Part shown: piece after piece, positions 6,790 through 14,556 of the stretch
Layout: each line of letters begins with the position of its first letter
How positions within the stretch are numbered: position 1 is the first letter of the stretch
Assembly (NCBI GenBank): GCA_023436225.1
Contig: JAEZKA010000049.1
Coordinates: 1-22,782 of the forward strand
Direction: 5' to 3'
Length of the DNA: 22,782 bases
Source of the DNA: Bacillota bacterium
Lineage (GTDB): Bacteria; Bacillota; Clostridia; Lachnospirales; Lachnospiraceae
The notes under the pieces: model-generated
What the model was told of the DNA's origin: nothing
Database searches by the model: none
Seen by the model: only the letters and a program-made list of their open reading frames with translations
Translations under genes and position numbers: made by a program

Positions 6790-7905
6790 ATGCTGTGTGA
6801 TTATTACGAAAATGATGAAGTGGGTCAGTTGATAAAAGATTTAGAAGAGTATAATAGGGAAGCGTTGAAGTTATTAGAAAACAGCGATTTAGATGCTTTT
6901 AGTCATCTGCTCTATGAGTTTATGAAACTACAGCTTAATCAATGCCCAGCCTATCAAAAAGCAATCATAGCCCGACATTTTCTCGATAAGAGATATATCA
7001 TTCAATTCTTTCAAGATTTTGATTTAACACCATATTTTGATGAGATTGTACGTACAAGAAGCCACGAATACAAGGATAGTGAGTTTTATTTTATTCAGGA
7101 TGAAATTAACGGAGACCTTGAAGAAAGGTTGAATTGCATACAGGCTTGTTTGAATGGGGAAAAATCCGTTTATACGGAGCAGTATATTGATTATATGAAA
7201 TTGTTGGAACAGCTTCACTCATTTCAATATGATAATTCTCTGGGAGCGCTGGATAATGCAAAGGAATTCCGCTCATTGGTATATAAGTTGGTTTCGCAAA
7301 AGAGAAAGTGTATGCCTGCCTATATCCTTCCATATGAGGATATGAGCAGAGACACTCTGGCACGATTGAGGAAACTTGATGATTTCGAAGAAGCATTAGA
7401 TATAGTAATGGAGCTTGCGAACCAGATTAAAATGCCCCATACAGCAAGAGATAATGGATATTGGATGGATAATACAACAGAGGGAGACTACATTAACTCA
7501 AAAGGGAGTAAAGTACATAGAACAAAAAGTAAGATAGATTTCGCCAGCAATGCTATTGGTAATATGGGGATTAATGAAAATCAATATAAAAGCTATTTTG
7601 AGCTTGAAGGTAAAGACAGGTTGTATCATCCAAACAAGAAGTTTGTTTTAGGATTAGCTCTTTATCTGGAAATACCTTCGCCTGAAAAGAAGACAAAGGG
7701 GGATATCATTTCGAATATTGAAAAGTTTATGAATATGCACGGCTATTCCTTGGAATCTCCATTTGAAACATTATCTGACGAAGAATGCCTGCTTGATTAT
7801 GACATTCTGTATTTAATTGATGCAGGACTAGACATAAAGGTGATTTCTTATTTTATGAAAAATTTTGCTCGGTCAGAAATTCAATTAAGAAAAAAGGTGG
7901 ATTGA
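6790..7905 (+). CDS. 371-aa hypothetical protein with C-terminal XRE-like helical domain
   Basis: This is a soluble, acidic, mostly helical protein with no signal peptide or membrane segment. Residues 1-240 do not suggest any family to me. Residues about 245-350 resemble the HTH-like domain found at the C-terminus of several defence or stress-linked proteins: NAIGNMGINENQYKSYF, then YHPNKKFVLGLALYLEIP, then MNMHGYSLESP, matching a pattern of root recognition helix, PSKKTVLALAIAL and a GYxLS segment. The ATG at 6790 follows AAAGGAG with ten bases of spacing. It stands alone on the plus strand between the leftward trio and the excisionase-like gene. Its place in the variable end of the element suggests cargo, possibly regulatory or defensive. 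That is inference from the C-terminal pattern only. Confidence 0.6.
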   Translation: MLCDYYENDEVGQLIKDLEEYNREALKLLENSDLDAFSHLLYEFMKLQLNQCPAYQKAIIARHFLDKRYIIQFFQDFDLTPYFDEIVRTRSHEYKDSEFYFIQDEINGDLEERLNCIQACLNGEKSVYTEQYIDYMKLLEQLHSFQYDNSLGALDNAKEFRSLVYKLVSQKRKCMPAYILPYEDMSRDTLARLRKLDDFEEALDIVMELANQIKMPHTARDNGYWMDNTTEGDYINSKGSKVHRTKSKIDFASNAIGNMGINENQYKSYFELEGKDRLYHPNKKFVLGLALYLEIPSPEKKTKGDIISNIEKFMNMHGYSLESPFETLSDEECLLDYDILYLIDAGLDIKVISYFMKNFARSEIQLRKKVD

Positions 7906-7933
7906 TGCATAATCTTTAAAACCACCAATTTTG

Positions 7934-7985
7934 CTATGATAAGCTATGAGTATAACTCAAAAATCAGTGTGAGCTGTTATCATAG
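7934..7985. promoter_or_regulatory. Promoter and inverted repeat in front of the excisionase-like gene
   Basis: CTATGATAA (7934-7942) and TTATCATAG (7977-7985) are perfect 9-base arms separated by 34 bases. The left arm overlaps an extended -10 (TGC-TATGAT, 7935-7940) for the downstream gene. The layout fits an operator for autoregulation by the small DNA-binding protein. Confidence 0.5.
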
Positions 7986-8000
7986 AAGGGATTGAAAATT

Positions 8001-8183
8001 ATGCCAAATGTATTAACAAAAGAAGATATCCAAGATATCTTAGGAATAGGAAGAGACAAGACGAGGAACCTTTTCAAGCTGAAAGGCTTTCCTGTTATCT
8101 ACCTCAATAATAAAGCTGTTGTCTTAGAAGATGATTTCCTTGAATGGTTAAGAGAGCATCGGGGGAAGACGGTAATTTTATAG
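8001..8183 (+). CDS. Excisionase-like helix-turn-helix protein (Xis/MerR-like fold)
   Basis: This 60-aa protein has the layout of element excisionases: a helix-turn-helix TKEDIQDILGIGRDKTRNLF (about residues 6-25), a wing-like KGFPVIYLNNKAVV, and a final helix LEDDFLEWLREH. Such proteins bend DNA at attachment sites to favour excision and often act as regulators. I chose the ATG at 8001, since AGAAGGG (7984-7990) is ten bases upstream; the in-frame TTG at 7992 would sit one base from that site. It lies about 200 bases from the 3' end of a tRNA gene, the usual place for xis, and phased repeats lie between the two. No integrase gene is adjacent, which is unusual; int may lie at the other end of the element. 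Confidence 0.7.
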   Translation: MPNVLTKEDIQDILGIGRDKTRNLFKLKGFPVIYLNNKAVVLEDDFLEWLREHRGKTVIL

Positions 8184-8191
8184 AAATCAAA

Positions 8192-8220
8192 AGTCTGTTC
8201 TTCGGAGCAGGCTTTTTTTT
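8192..8220 (+). terminator. Terminator of the excisionase-like gene
   Basis: AGTCTGTTC-TTCG-GAGCAGGCT (8192-8213) forms a 9-bp stem, with two G-U pairs and a UUCG loop, followed by eight T (8213-8220). It begins nine bases after the stop codon. Confidence 0.85.
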
Positions 8221-8250
8221 ATGCCGTAAATAAATGACCTATACTAAAAC

Positions 8251-8280
8251 TGACTGATTTCAACTGATGTAAGCTGATTT
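8251..8280. repeat. Three 10-bp phased repeats near the tRNA (candidate Int/Xis sites)
   Basis: CTGATTT (8254-8260), CTGATGT (8264-8270) and CTGATTT (8274-8280) recur at an exact 10-base period, so all would face one side of the helix. They lie between the excisionase-like gene and the tRNA 3' end, where arm-type integrase or excisionase sites are expected. GGGTGA then recurs at 8285, 8297 and 8340. Confidence 0.45.
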
Positions 8281-8354
8281 ATGAGGGTGAAAAACGGGGT
8301 GAGCTTTTTGAGACTTGATTACAGAAGTGAAATTTATGTGGGTGAGCAAAAGAA

Positions 8355-8379
8355 AAAACCCTTGAAAATCAAGGGTTTT
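8355..8379 (-). terminator. Terminator of the tRNA-Gly transcript
   Basis: AAAACCCTTGA (8355-8365) and TCAAGGGTTTT (8369-8379) form a perfect 11-bp stem with a 3-base loop. On the minus strand it starts seven bases after the tRNA 3' end and runs into T-rich sequence (TTTTTTCTTTTG). Confidence 0.85.
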
Positions 8380-8382
8380 ACA

Positions 8383-8410
8383 TTAAGCGCGAGACGGGAT
8401 TCGAACCCGC
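8383..8410. other. Probable chromosomal attachment site (att) at the tRNA 3' end
   Basis: The 3' acceptor and T arm of the tRNA-Gly gene form the junction between element-like DNA (1-8385) and chromosome-like DNA. An excisionase-like gene and phased repeats lie on the element side. Integration into tRNA 3' ends duplicates this segment at the far end of the element. That copy would lie outside the window, so the exact core cannot be fixed. Confidence 0.45.
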
Positions 8411-8457
8411 GACCCTCGCCTTGGCAAGGCGATACTCCACCACTGAGCCACTCGCGC
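8386..8457 (-). tRNA. tRNA-Gly (anticodon GCC)
   Basis: The minus strand folds into a full cloverleaf of 72 nt. The acceptor stem is GCGCGAG with CTCGCGC, the D arm is GCTC/GAGT, the anticodon stem is TCGCC/GGCGA with loop TTGCCAA (anticodon GCC), and the T arm contains GGTTCGAATCC. The discriminator base is U, usual for bacterial tRNA-Gly. CCA is not encoded. Its 3' end faces the mobile-element side. Confidence 0.97.
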
Positions 8458-8501
8458 ATTATGTCTTTTGTACTTGCTTTGTTTTCGTAAGCACATGACA
8501 T

Positions 8502-8530
8502 AATATACTATAGATTGAAACGAATGTCAA
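8502..8530 (-). promoter_or_regulatory. Promoter of the tRNA-Gly gene
   Basis: On the minus strand a perfect TTGACA (8530-8525), a 17-base spacer and TATATT (8507-8502) place the start near 8495, about 38 bases before the mature tRNA. Confidence 0.85.
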
Positions 8531-8584
8531 TACCTTTGAATGAAATTTTTGAATTTTTATTATAATTTATATTGTATGTGAAAT

Positions 8585-9349
8585 TTAACCAATTGTAATG
8601 GTGCAAACATATTCGTTATTTTGAAATTGTCTGGTTAGCAAAGCATCTGATTTGCTTAAGGTTACATCTACCCACAATTCCTCTGCGGTGAGCAGGAGAT
8701 TGGCCATCATGATTCCCATGTCAATCATTTTATTATACTCCAGTGCTTTTGCTATAAAGAGGTTCTTTTTAGCAAATACATGAATACGGTTCTTGTATAC
8801 GACGAAGCGCCAGGGTTGACTGTTGAAGGCAGAAGGAGCGAGTCGTGCAGCAGCCAATACCTGTTTGATGTCCAGTGTTACCTCCTCCTTATAGACGATG
8901 ATCTCATCCTCGGGGTGACGCTTTGCCTTGGAGCTTTCTCTTGTCAGCTTTGAATTGGTTTTACCAAAGGCCAAGGCAACCACATATTCATACTTCATCG
9001 TTGCCTTCAGACCACTTCCCGGATATGCTACAAGGAAGCAGGTGCCGAGTCCTTTGGAGGTTAGATACAGGTTGATCTGTTGCATCAGATAACCGGCATT
9101 CAACATGTAGTCCTCCTTTTCTTCGGAGGAAATACACAGGTAATAAGGAGCATTTACATTGAAAGGACCGTAGAAGCCCTGTTTTGCTTCGATATTACTA
9201 ACTAATTTAAACTCTACTGCTATGCCGCTAATCAGCATAGGAAGCTTATCCGCATAATCAAGCAGATCTGCAATGATTTCCCAATCCAGCTTTTCTTGTT
9301 TAAAGTGCCGGATGGATCTTCTGGAGAATATAGCTTCAAATGAATTCAT
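8585..9349 (-). CDS. Nitroreductase-fold protein (TM1586-type)
   Basis: This 254-aa protein probably binds FMN and uses NAD(P)H to reduce an unknown substrate in the cytoplasm. The sequence has an FMN-contacting start (FSRRSIRHF, residues 8-16) and a second nitroreductase segment (AARLAPSAFNSQPWRFVVY, about 166-184). Its length and internal two-domain layout fit the putative TM nitroreductase family rather than the short NfsB type. It starts 20 bases after the AraC-type regulator gene on the same strand, so the two form an operon. The ribosome binding site (GAGGG, about 12 bases upstream) is weak. No clear terminator follows; the next 120 bases are A+T-rich and lead into the tRNA promoter. 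The substrate is not predictable from sequence. Confidence 0.8.
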   Translation of the reverse strand: MNSFEAIFSRRSIRHFKQEKLDWEIIADLLDYADKLPMLISGIAVEFKLVSNIEAKQGFYGPFNVNAPYYLCISSEEKEDYMLNAGYLMQQINLYLTSKGLGTCFLVAYPGSGLKATMKYEYVVALAFGKTNSKLTRESSKAKRHPEDEIIVYKEEVTLDIKQVLAAARLAPSAFNSQPWRFVVYKNRIHVFAKKNLFIAKALEYNKMIDMGIMMANLLLTAEELWVDVTLSKSDALLTRQFQNNEYVCTITIG

Positions 9350-9369
9350 CTTAATGATAACCCTCTTCC

Positions 9370-10239
9370 TTACTCGCTGGCAGCATTTTTACGCATAGCT
9401 CTCTTCTTATAATAAAGAGGAGAGATTCCGTAGTATTTCTTGAATAGCTTGCTGAAATGATACACATCATCATAGCCGACCTGATTGGCAATGCTCTTTA
9501 TGCTGCCACTGTCGGAATTCAGTAAGATATCCCTTGCTTTCTCCAAGCGGATCTTAATTAAATAGTTTATAGGTGACTCACCTGTCTCTTCCTTAAATAT
9601 CTTAGAAATATAAACAGGACTCAAGTACATATTATGTGCAATCTGTTCCAATGATATCTTGTGTTCATAATTTTCGTTTAGATAATTTATTATTCGATTA
9701 ACAGCATAGCTCTTGTTATAGGATTCAAAATTACAACCCGTTTGATCGCACGTATCAATATGAGCTATTTCCCGCATGACCAATAACAGCATCTGCATCA
9801 GATGTGTCTTGAGCATAAAGTATCTTCCAACCTGGTTACTTTCTCTCTCGGCAATCATTGCATAGCAATGCATGGAGATTTCCTGTTTTAGCTCGGCAGC
9901 GGTATGTAGGAGGCAACTACCCTCCGATAACTCAATTGAATTCGGAGCCATATTCTTAAAATGGAAATCAGTGAAGCCAGAGATGAACTCTATGGTAGGT
10001 TCCTTAGGATTTGTAATTACATGGGAATGCTTTACTCCGGGGTTACAGATGAGAAGATCACCTGCCTCAACATTGTATTCCTTCCCTTCAACCAGATATT
10101 TCCCTTTTCCTGATAATATATAAGCAAGTTCCGTGAAGTCATGGTCATGGTATACTCCTTCATTTACCATCTTAACCTTCGAAACATAAAACACAGTCGG
10201 ATTAAAATCATTATAGGTTAAATCATAATCACAATCCAT
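9370..10239 (-). CDS. AraC-family transcriptional regulator with N-terminal cupin
   Basis: This 289-aa cytoplasmic regulator has a cupin effector-binding domain (residues about 25-85, with HDHDF and NPGVKHSH) and a C-terminal double helix-turn-helix of the AraC/XylS type (about 178-280: ISLEQIAHNMYLSPVYISKI, then SIKSIANQVGYDDVYHFSKL). I chose the ATG at 10239, which has GGAGG four to five bases upstream (10244-10248), over an in-frame ATG at 10302 that lacks a site and would be almost leaderless from the probable -10 at 10312-10317. It is divergent from the ABC exporter operon, and a sensor of an exported or toxic small molecule is a reasonable inference. It may also regulate itself and the downstream nitroreductase gene. 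Confidence 0.88.
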   Translation of the reverse strand: MDCDYDLTYNDFNPTVFYVSKVKMVNEGVYHDHDFTELAYILSGKGKYLVEGKEYNVEAGDLLICNPGVKHSHVITNPKEPTIEFISGFTDFHFKNMAPNSIELSEGSCLLHTAAELKQEISMHCYAMIAERESNQVGRYFMLKTHLMQMLLLVMREIAHIDTCDQTGCNFESYNKSYAVNRIINYLNENYEHKISLEQIAHNMYLSPVYISKIFKEETGESPINYLIKIRLEKARDILLNSDSGSIKSIANQVGYDDVYHFSKLFKKYYGISPLYYKKRAMRKNAASE

Positions 10240-10311
10240 ATAGCCTCCATTTACTTTAGTAAAACAATAAGTATGTTTAACCGATTTTATCAGGTTAGAC
10301 ATAATAGTGAT

Positions 10312-10612
10312 ATTATAACATTAGTTTTCCAAATAGGTAAATGACTATTTTAAAAATATTATTCTTAGAATATGCTATACTTACAATCTATGTATCAGTA
10401 TAACCGAATATCGGGACATAACAGATCAATTATCAAAATAGAATATTCCTTAACAAAATCCATATTGATTTTAGTTTTTCAAAGAATTATAGTATCGTTA
10501 TCTCATTAAAATATTGTATCACTTAGCAATAAAGAAGTTCAATACCGATTATAATAAATTACATGTATTACAGAGAAATATCCATTTATTTTGCCCGAAA
10601 ATAGGCTATAAT
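10312..10612. promoter_or_regulatory. Divergent promoter region between AraC gene and ABC exporter operon
   Basis: This gap of about 430 bases has no gene. On the minus strand TGT-TATAAT (TATAAT at 10317-10312) is an extended -10 for the regulator. On the plus strand TATAAT at 10607-10612 lies about 60 bases before the exporter start, with a poor -35, as expected for an activated promoter. A small dyad, CCGA-ATA-TCGG, lies near 10406-10416. The rest is A+T-rich, with nothing else I can define. Confidence 0.5.
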
Positions 10613-10671
10613 CGAATGTTAGTGAGAAGGAAATACTGAAACTAGTTCTACTAAAGAGGAGGAAAATATTT

Positions 10672-12462
10672 ATGACAGCTATGCAGTGGTTCTTTTCTTT
10701 TCTAAAAAAGTACCGGGCAAAAATCGTGTTTGCTATGATATTGGTAACAATAACTTGTATGATGGCAATTGTTAATCCACATATCTCAGGCATCATCGTG
10801 GACGATATTATTAAGGGGGGGAATCGTAGGATACTGCCACTCATGATGATAATCATGATAGTGACAAACCTGTTGCGAGCAGTCTTAAAATACTGGTTCC
10901 TTTTAATATTTGAAAAATCCTCACAGGACATGCTATATACAATGCGTGATTATGTCTACCGTAACCTACTTGCACAGGATTTTAGCTTCTATAATAAGAA
11001 CCGGACCGGTGATCTAATGTCCAGACAGACTGGTGATATGGAAGCAATACGTCATTTTGTGGCTTACGTTATCTATGGAGTTTACGAAAATGTGCTGCTT
11101 TTCATCATAGCCCTAGTTATGATTTTTGTGGTAGATTGGCGAATAGCAGTATGTATGATTGCAGTTCTTCCGCTAACGGCTGTTACAACTGCGAAGCAGC
11201 TGAAGGCAGTGAAACCGGCCTTTCATAATATCCGCCAACACTTCTCAAGTCTGAATACCTTTGTTCAAGAAAATGTAAGCGGTAACCGTGTGGTGAAGGC
11301 CTTTGCAAAGGAAGATTTTGAGATGGAGAAATTTGATAAGGAGAATGATGGATATCGAGAAGCAGAATTAGGTGCCGCAGCGATATGGAAGAGATATGTA
11401 CCAATCTTCGAGTTCCTGGCAAATGTCCTATCCATCATTCTGTACCTGGTTGGCGGTATCATGGTCGTTAAGGGATACATGTCCATCGGTAAGCTGGTTA
11501 CTGTAAGCGGTTATCTATGGATGCTAAATATGCCTCTACGTCAGGCCGGCTGGTTAGCAAATGACTATCAGAGATTTGTGACCTCCGTTGAGAAGATATA
11601 TAATACAGTAATGATTGAGCCTTCGATCAGAGAACCGGAGCATGCCGTAACAAAGAAGCGTTTCCGCGGAGATATTGTATTCGATCATGTAAGCTATTAT
11701 GCCGATGATGAAGTGATACTTCGAGATATTAATTTCCATATTAAACCGGGGCAGACGGTAGGAATCATCGGTGCGACAGGCTCCGGTAAATCAACCCTCA
11801 TGAACCTGTTATGCCGCTTCTATGATGTGACAGAGGGGGAGATCAAGATTGATGGTATTAATCTGAAGGATATGGATCTATACTCTCTTCGCGATAATAT
11901 CGGTATGGCGATGCAGGATGTCTTCCTATTCTCCGATACCATAGAGGGGAATATTGCTTATGGCAGACCGAATTGCAGCTTCGAAGAGGTAGAAGCAGTC
12001 GCAAAGGTTGCCAATGCACATAGCTTTATTCTTCAGATGCCGGATGGCTACGATACAATAGTCGGGGAGCGAGGGGTAGGTCTCTCTGGAGGACAGAAGC
12101 AGAGAATCTCTCTTGCAAGAGCTTTGCTTAAGGATCCCTCAATCATCATTCTTGATGATACAACCTCGGCGGTTGATATGGAGACAGAGACCCAGATTCA
12201 GAATGAACTTGGTTCCTTGCATATGAATCACAATGTATTCATTATCGCACACCGCATTTCCTCTATTAAAGATGCGGATCAGATATTGGTATTGGATGGA
12301 GGACGAATCATCGAATCCGGTACTCATGATGAGCTCTTACAGAAGAGGAGCTATTACTATACTGTATTTCATCATCAATATGGCGATTTTGATGCAATTA
12401 CGCAGGGGAGAAGCTCCTACCGTCAGAATGAATGGTTGAAAGGAGGGAACAAGGTTGGCTAG
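10672..12462 (+). CDS. ABC exporter half-transporter, subunit with degenerate catalytic site
   Basis: This 596-aa membrane protein joins a six-helix exporter domain (residues about 15-310) to an ATPase domain (about 335-575). It has Walker A GATGSGKST (367-375), signature LSGGQ (471-475), Walker B IIILDD (491-496) and switch His 527. The catalytic glutamate after Walker B is Asp (D496), so ATP bound here is hydrolysed poorly. The next gene supplies the partner with the canonical Glu, as in BmrCD- or TM287/288-type heterodimers, which export drugs, lipids or peptides. AGAGGAGG precedes the ATG. Its stop lies eight bases inside the partner gene. The divergent AraC regulator probably controls the pair. 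The substrate is unknown. Confidence 0.93.
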   Translation: MTAMQWFFSFLKKYRAKIVFAMILVTITCMMAIVNPHISGIIVDDIIKGGNRRILPLMMIIMIVTNLLRAVLKYWFLLIFEKSSQDMLYTMRDYVYRNLLAQDFSFYNKNRTGDLMSRQTGDMEAIRHFVAYVIYGVYENVLLFIIALVMIFVVDWRIAVCMIAVLPLTAVTTAKQLKAVKPAFHNIRQHFSSLNTFVQENVSGNRVVKAFAKEDFEMEKFDKENDGYREAELGAAAIWKRYVPIFEFLANVLSIILYLVGGIMVVKGYMSIGKLVTVSGYLWMLNMPLRQAGWLANDYQRFVTSVEKIYNTVMIEPSIREPEHAVTKKRFRGDIVFDHVSYYADDEVILRDINFHIKPGQTVGIIGATGSGKSTLMNLLCRFYDVTEGEIKIDGINLKDMDLYSLRDNIGMAMQDVFLFSDTIEGNIAYGRPNCSFEEVEAVAKVANAHSFILQMPDGYDTIVGERGVGLSGGQKQRISLARALLKDPSIIILDDTTSAVDMETETQIQNELGSLHMNHNVFIIAHRISSIKDADQILVLDGGRIIESGTHDELLQKRSYYYTVFHHQYGDFDAITQGRSSYRQNEWLKGGNKVG

Positions 12463-14254
12463 AAATAAGTACGATATCGATGAGACATTACAAACCGAAT
12501 TTAACTTTTCCCATTTGAAACGTCTGGCAACCTACATAAGACCTTACCGTAAGGATATGATTTTTACGATATTTCTGATGACGGTGTCATCGGCACTTGG
12601 TATGCTGACTCCGATTTTCTTAATGCAGATCATGGATGATTTTATCCCTAATAATAACATGACCGGAATTGTCATTGTCAGCCTGATCCTTTTAGCTATT
12701 TACTTTATTACTTCGGTAATTATCCGGGCGAGGATCACCATAACGTCAAGACTTGGACAAAATATCATCCATACGATACGTAGTGATATATTTCGACATT
12801 TACAGGAGCTACCCTTCTCTTATTATGATGATAAGCCTCACGGAAAGATTCAGGTACGAGTAGTTAACTATGTCAACAGCTTAAGCGATCTTTTATCCAA
12901 TGGTATCGTGAATACAATCACGGATCTTTTCAGTCTATTTTTTATTGTAGGTTGCATGCTCTATATAAATGTACGACTTACCCTTATCTGCCTATGTGGG
13001 CTTCCTCTTCTAATGGCAATTATCTTTATAATTAAGAAGAAGCAGAGAGTGGCATGGCAGCAATCCAGTAATAAATCCTCTAATCTCAATGCTTATATTG
13101 CGGAAAGCATGAATGGCATACGTGTTACACAGAGCTTCACGAGGGAAAAAGAGAATATCAAGATTTTTAATACCTTAAGTAATGATTATAGAAATGCTTG
13201 GATGCGTGCGGTTAAGCTGAATTTCCTCCTTTGGCCGGCTATCCAGAATATAGCTACCTGGACCAATGTGGCTGTCTATGTTCTTGGTATTGCATGGATG
13301 GATAATGGAGTCAGAGGCATCACAATTGGAGCCTTAATTGCTATGACAAGCTATGTTGGCAGGTTCTGGGCACCGGTAAATACCCTTGCGAGCTTCTATA
13401 ATTCCATTCTGACTGCAGTATCCTATCTGGAGAGAATTTTTGAGACCATCGATGAGCCGGTTATCGTAAAGGATCTAGCAGATGCTTATCCAATGCCTTC
13501 GATCAAAGGTGAGGTTGAATTCAAGGACGTAACCTTTAGCTATGAGGACGGGGTAAAGATACTGAACGGGATTAACTTTAAGGCCAATGTCGGTGATACC
13601 TTTGCAATAGTAGGACCCACCGGTGCAGGAAAGACAACAATCATTAACTTGATCAGCCGATTCTATAATCTGGACTCCGGACGGATTACAATCGACGGAA
13701 CTGACATCAGTAAGGTAACAATTAAGTCGCTACGTCAGCAGATGGGCGTTATGCTTCAGGATAGCTTTATCTTCTCCGGAACGATTATGGATAACATTCG
13801 TTATGGCAATATGGAGGCGACGGATGAGCAGGTAATCGAAGCGGCGAAGACGGTACGCGCTCATGATTTCATTATAAACCTAGAGAATGGTTATAATACA
13901 CAGGTAAATGAGAGGGGTTCCAGACTCTCCGTTGGCCAGAGGCAGCTGATCAGCTTTACGAGAGCCCTGCTTGCTGATCCTAAGATATTAATACTGGATG
14001 AAGCTACCTCCAGTATTGATACCGAAACAGAGATATTATTGCAGGAGGGATTAAGCAAGCTTCTTGCGAACCGTACTTCCTTTATCATAGCCCATCGTCT
14101 ATCCACGATCAAGAATTCCACTTGTATCATGTATGTGGACAGAGGGGTAATTCAGGAGATGGGAACTCATGAGGAGCTCATGGCGAAGAAAGGTGCTTAC
14201 AGTGAACTATATCTGTCTCAGTACAAATTCTTAGAGAAGGAACAGGCAGTATAA
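12455..14254 (+). CDS. ABC exporter half-transporter, subunit with canonical catalytic glutamate
   Basis: This 599-aa protein is the partner of the preceding gene: membrane domain about 25-325, ATPase domain about 352-590. It has Walker A GPTGAGKTT (387-395), Walker B ILILDE with E516, and switch His 547. Its signature is LSVGQ (491-495) instead of LSGGQ. Across the dimer this altered signature faces the Asp-bearing Walker B of the partner, so both defects fall in the same ATP site and the other site is fully canonical. The start is TTG at 12455, with AAGGAGG eight bases upstream, overlapping the previous stop by eight bases, which implies coupled translation in equal amounts. It is probably a drug or metabolite exporter in the cytoplasmic membrane. 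Confidence 0.93.
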   Translation: MARNKYDIDETLQTEFNFSHLKRLATYIRPYRKDMIFTIFLMTVSSALGMLTPIFLMQIMDDFIPNNNMTGIVIVSLILLAIYFITSVIIRARITITSRLGQNIIHTIRSDIFRHLQELPFSYYDDKPHGKIQVRVVNYVNSLSDLLSNGIVNTITDLFSLFFIVGCMLYINVRLTLICLCGLPLLMAIIFIIKKKQRVAWQQSSNKSSNLNAYIAESMNGIRVTQSFTREKENIKIFNTLSNDYRNAWMRAVKLNFLLWPAIQNIATWTNVAVYVLGIAWMDNGVRGITIGALIAMTSYVGRFWAPVNTLASFYNSILTAVSYLERIFETIDEPVIVKDLADAYPMPSIKGEVEFKDVTFSYEDGVKILNGINFKANVGDTFAIVGPTGAGKTTIINLISRFYNLDSGRITIDGTDISKVTIKSLRQQMGVMLQDSFIFSGTIMDNIRYGNMEATDEQVIEAAKTVRAHDFIINLENGYNTQVNERGSRLSVGQRQLISFTRALLADPKILILDEATSSIDTETEILLQEGLSKLLANRTSFIIAHRLSTIKNSTCIMYVDRGVIQEMGTHEELMAKKGAYSELYLSQYKFLEKEQAV

Positions 14255-14255
14255 T

Positions 14256-14345
14256 GTGAAAATATAAAGGCTATTTTCACACTACCAAGTTTGTGCCTGC
14301 GTCATCCTCGGTACAAACTAATTCAAGGGGCAGGTACAACTAAAA
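14256..14345 (+). other. Hairpins downstream of the ABC exporter operon
   Basis: GTGAAAATA-N7-TATTTTCAC (14256-14280) is a perfect 9-bp hairpin starting one base after the exporter stop. Next, AGTTTGTGCC (14288-14297) can pair with GGTACAAACT (14310-14319), and its TTGTGCCTG part can instead pair with CAGGTACAA (about 14331-14339). Neither hairpin has a T-run. They may be mRNA-end structures or an unannotated small RNA. Confidence 0.35.
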
Positions 14346-14387
14346 CAAAAAGTAGGCATGTTATTTTAGATAGAAATATAATACATT

Positions 14388-14435
14388 GGCCGGTATCTGC
14401 ACGTAAGTAGTAGCAGTTGCCGGCCTTCTTTGTTT
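14388..14435 (+). terminator. Rho-independent terminator after the ABC exporter operon
   Basis: GGCCGGTATCTGC (14388-14400) pairs with GCAGTTGCCGGCC (14413-14425), with one mismatch, and is followed by TTCTTTGTTT. It lies about 130 bases beyond the exporter stop. Confidence 0.75.
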
Positions 14436-14522
14436 ATGAATATCTACAGAAGGAGAAGATACAATAAGAAATTGAACATGAATCGTCCATCTTGTTTCTT
14501 GATAATAAGGTTATTAAAAATG

Positions 14523-14550
14523 TTGATTTTTGATAAGTGTTTGTTATAAT
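14523..14550 (+). promoter_or_regulatory. Promoter of the yjdF transcript
   Basis: TTGATT (14523-14528), a 16-base spacer and TATAAT (14545-14550), with an extended TGT, place the start near 14557, directly before the leader structure. Confidence 0.75.
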
Positions 14551-14556
14551 TAAAAT

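Noticed and set aside
1..8385. Integrase or relaxase gene inside the element part
   Set aside because: No protein shows tyrosine or serine recombinase motifs, or relaxase histidine clusters; these must lie outside the window if present.
8281..8490. 69-codon plus-strand frame (contains ARRDSNPRPSPWQGDTPP)
   Set aside because: It is the antisense reading of the tRNA-Gly gene, a common false protein, and it has no ribosome binding site.
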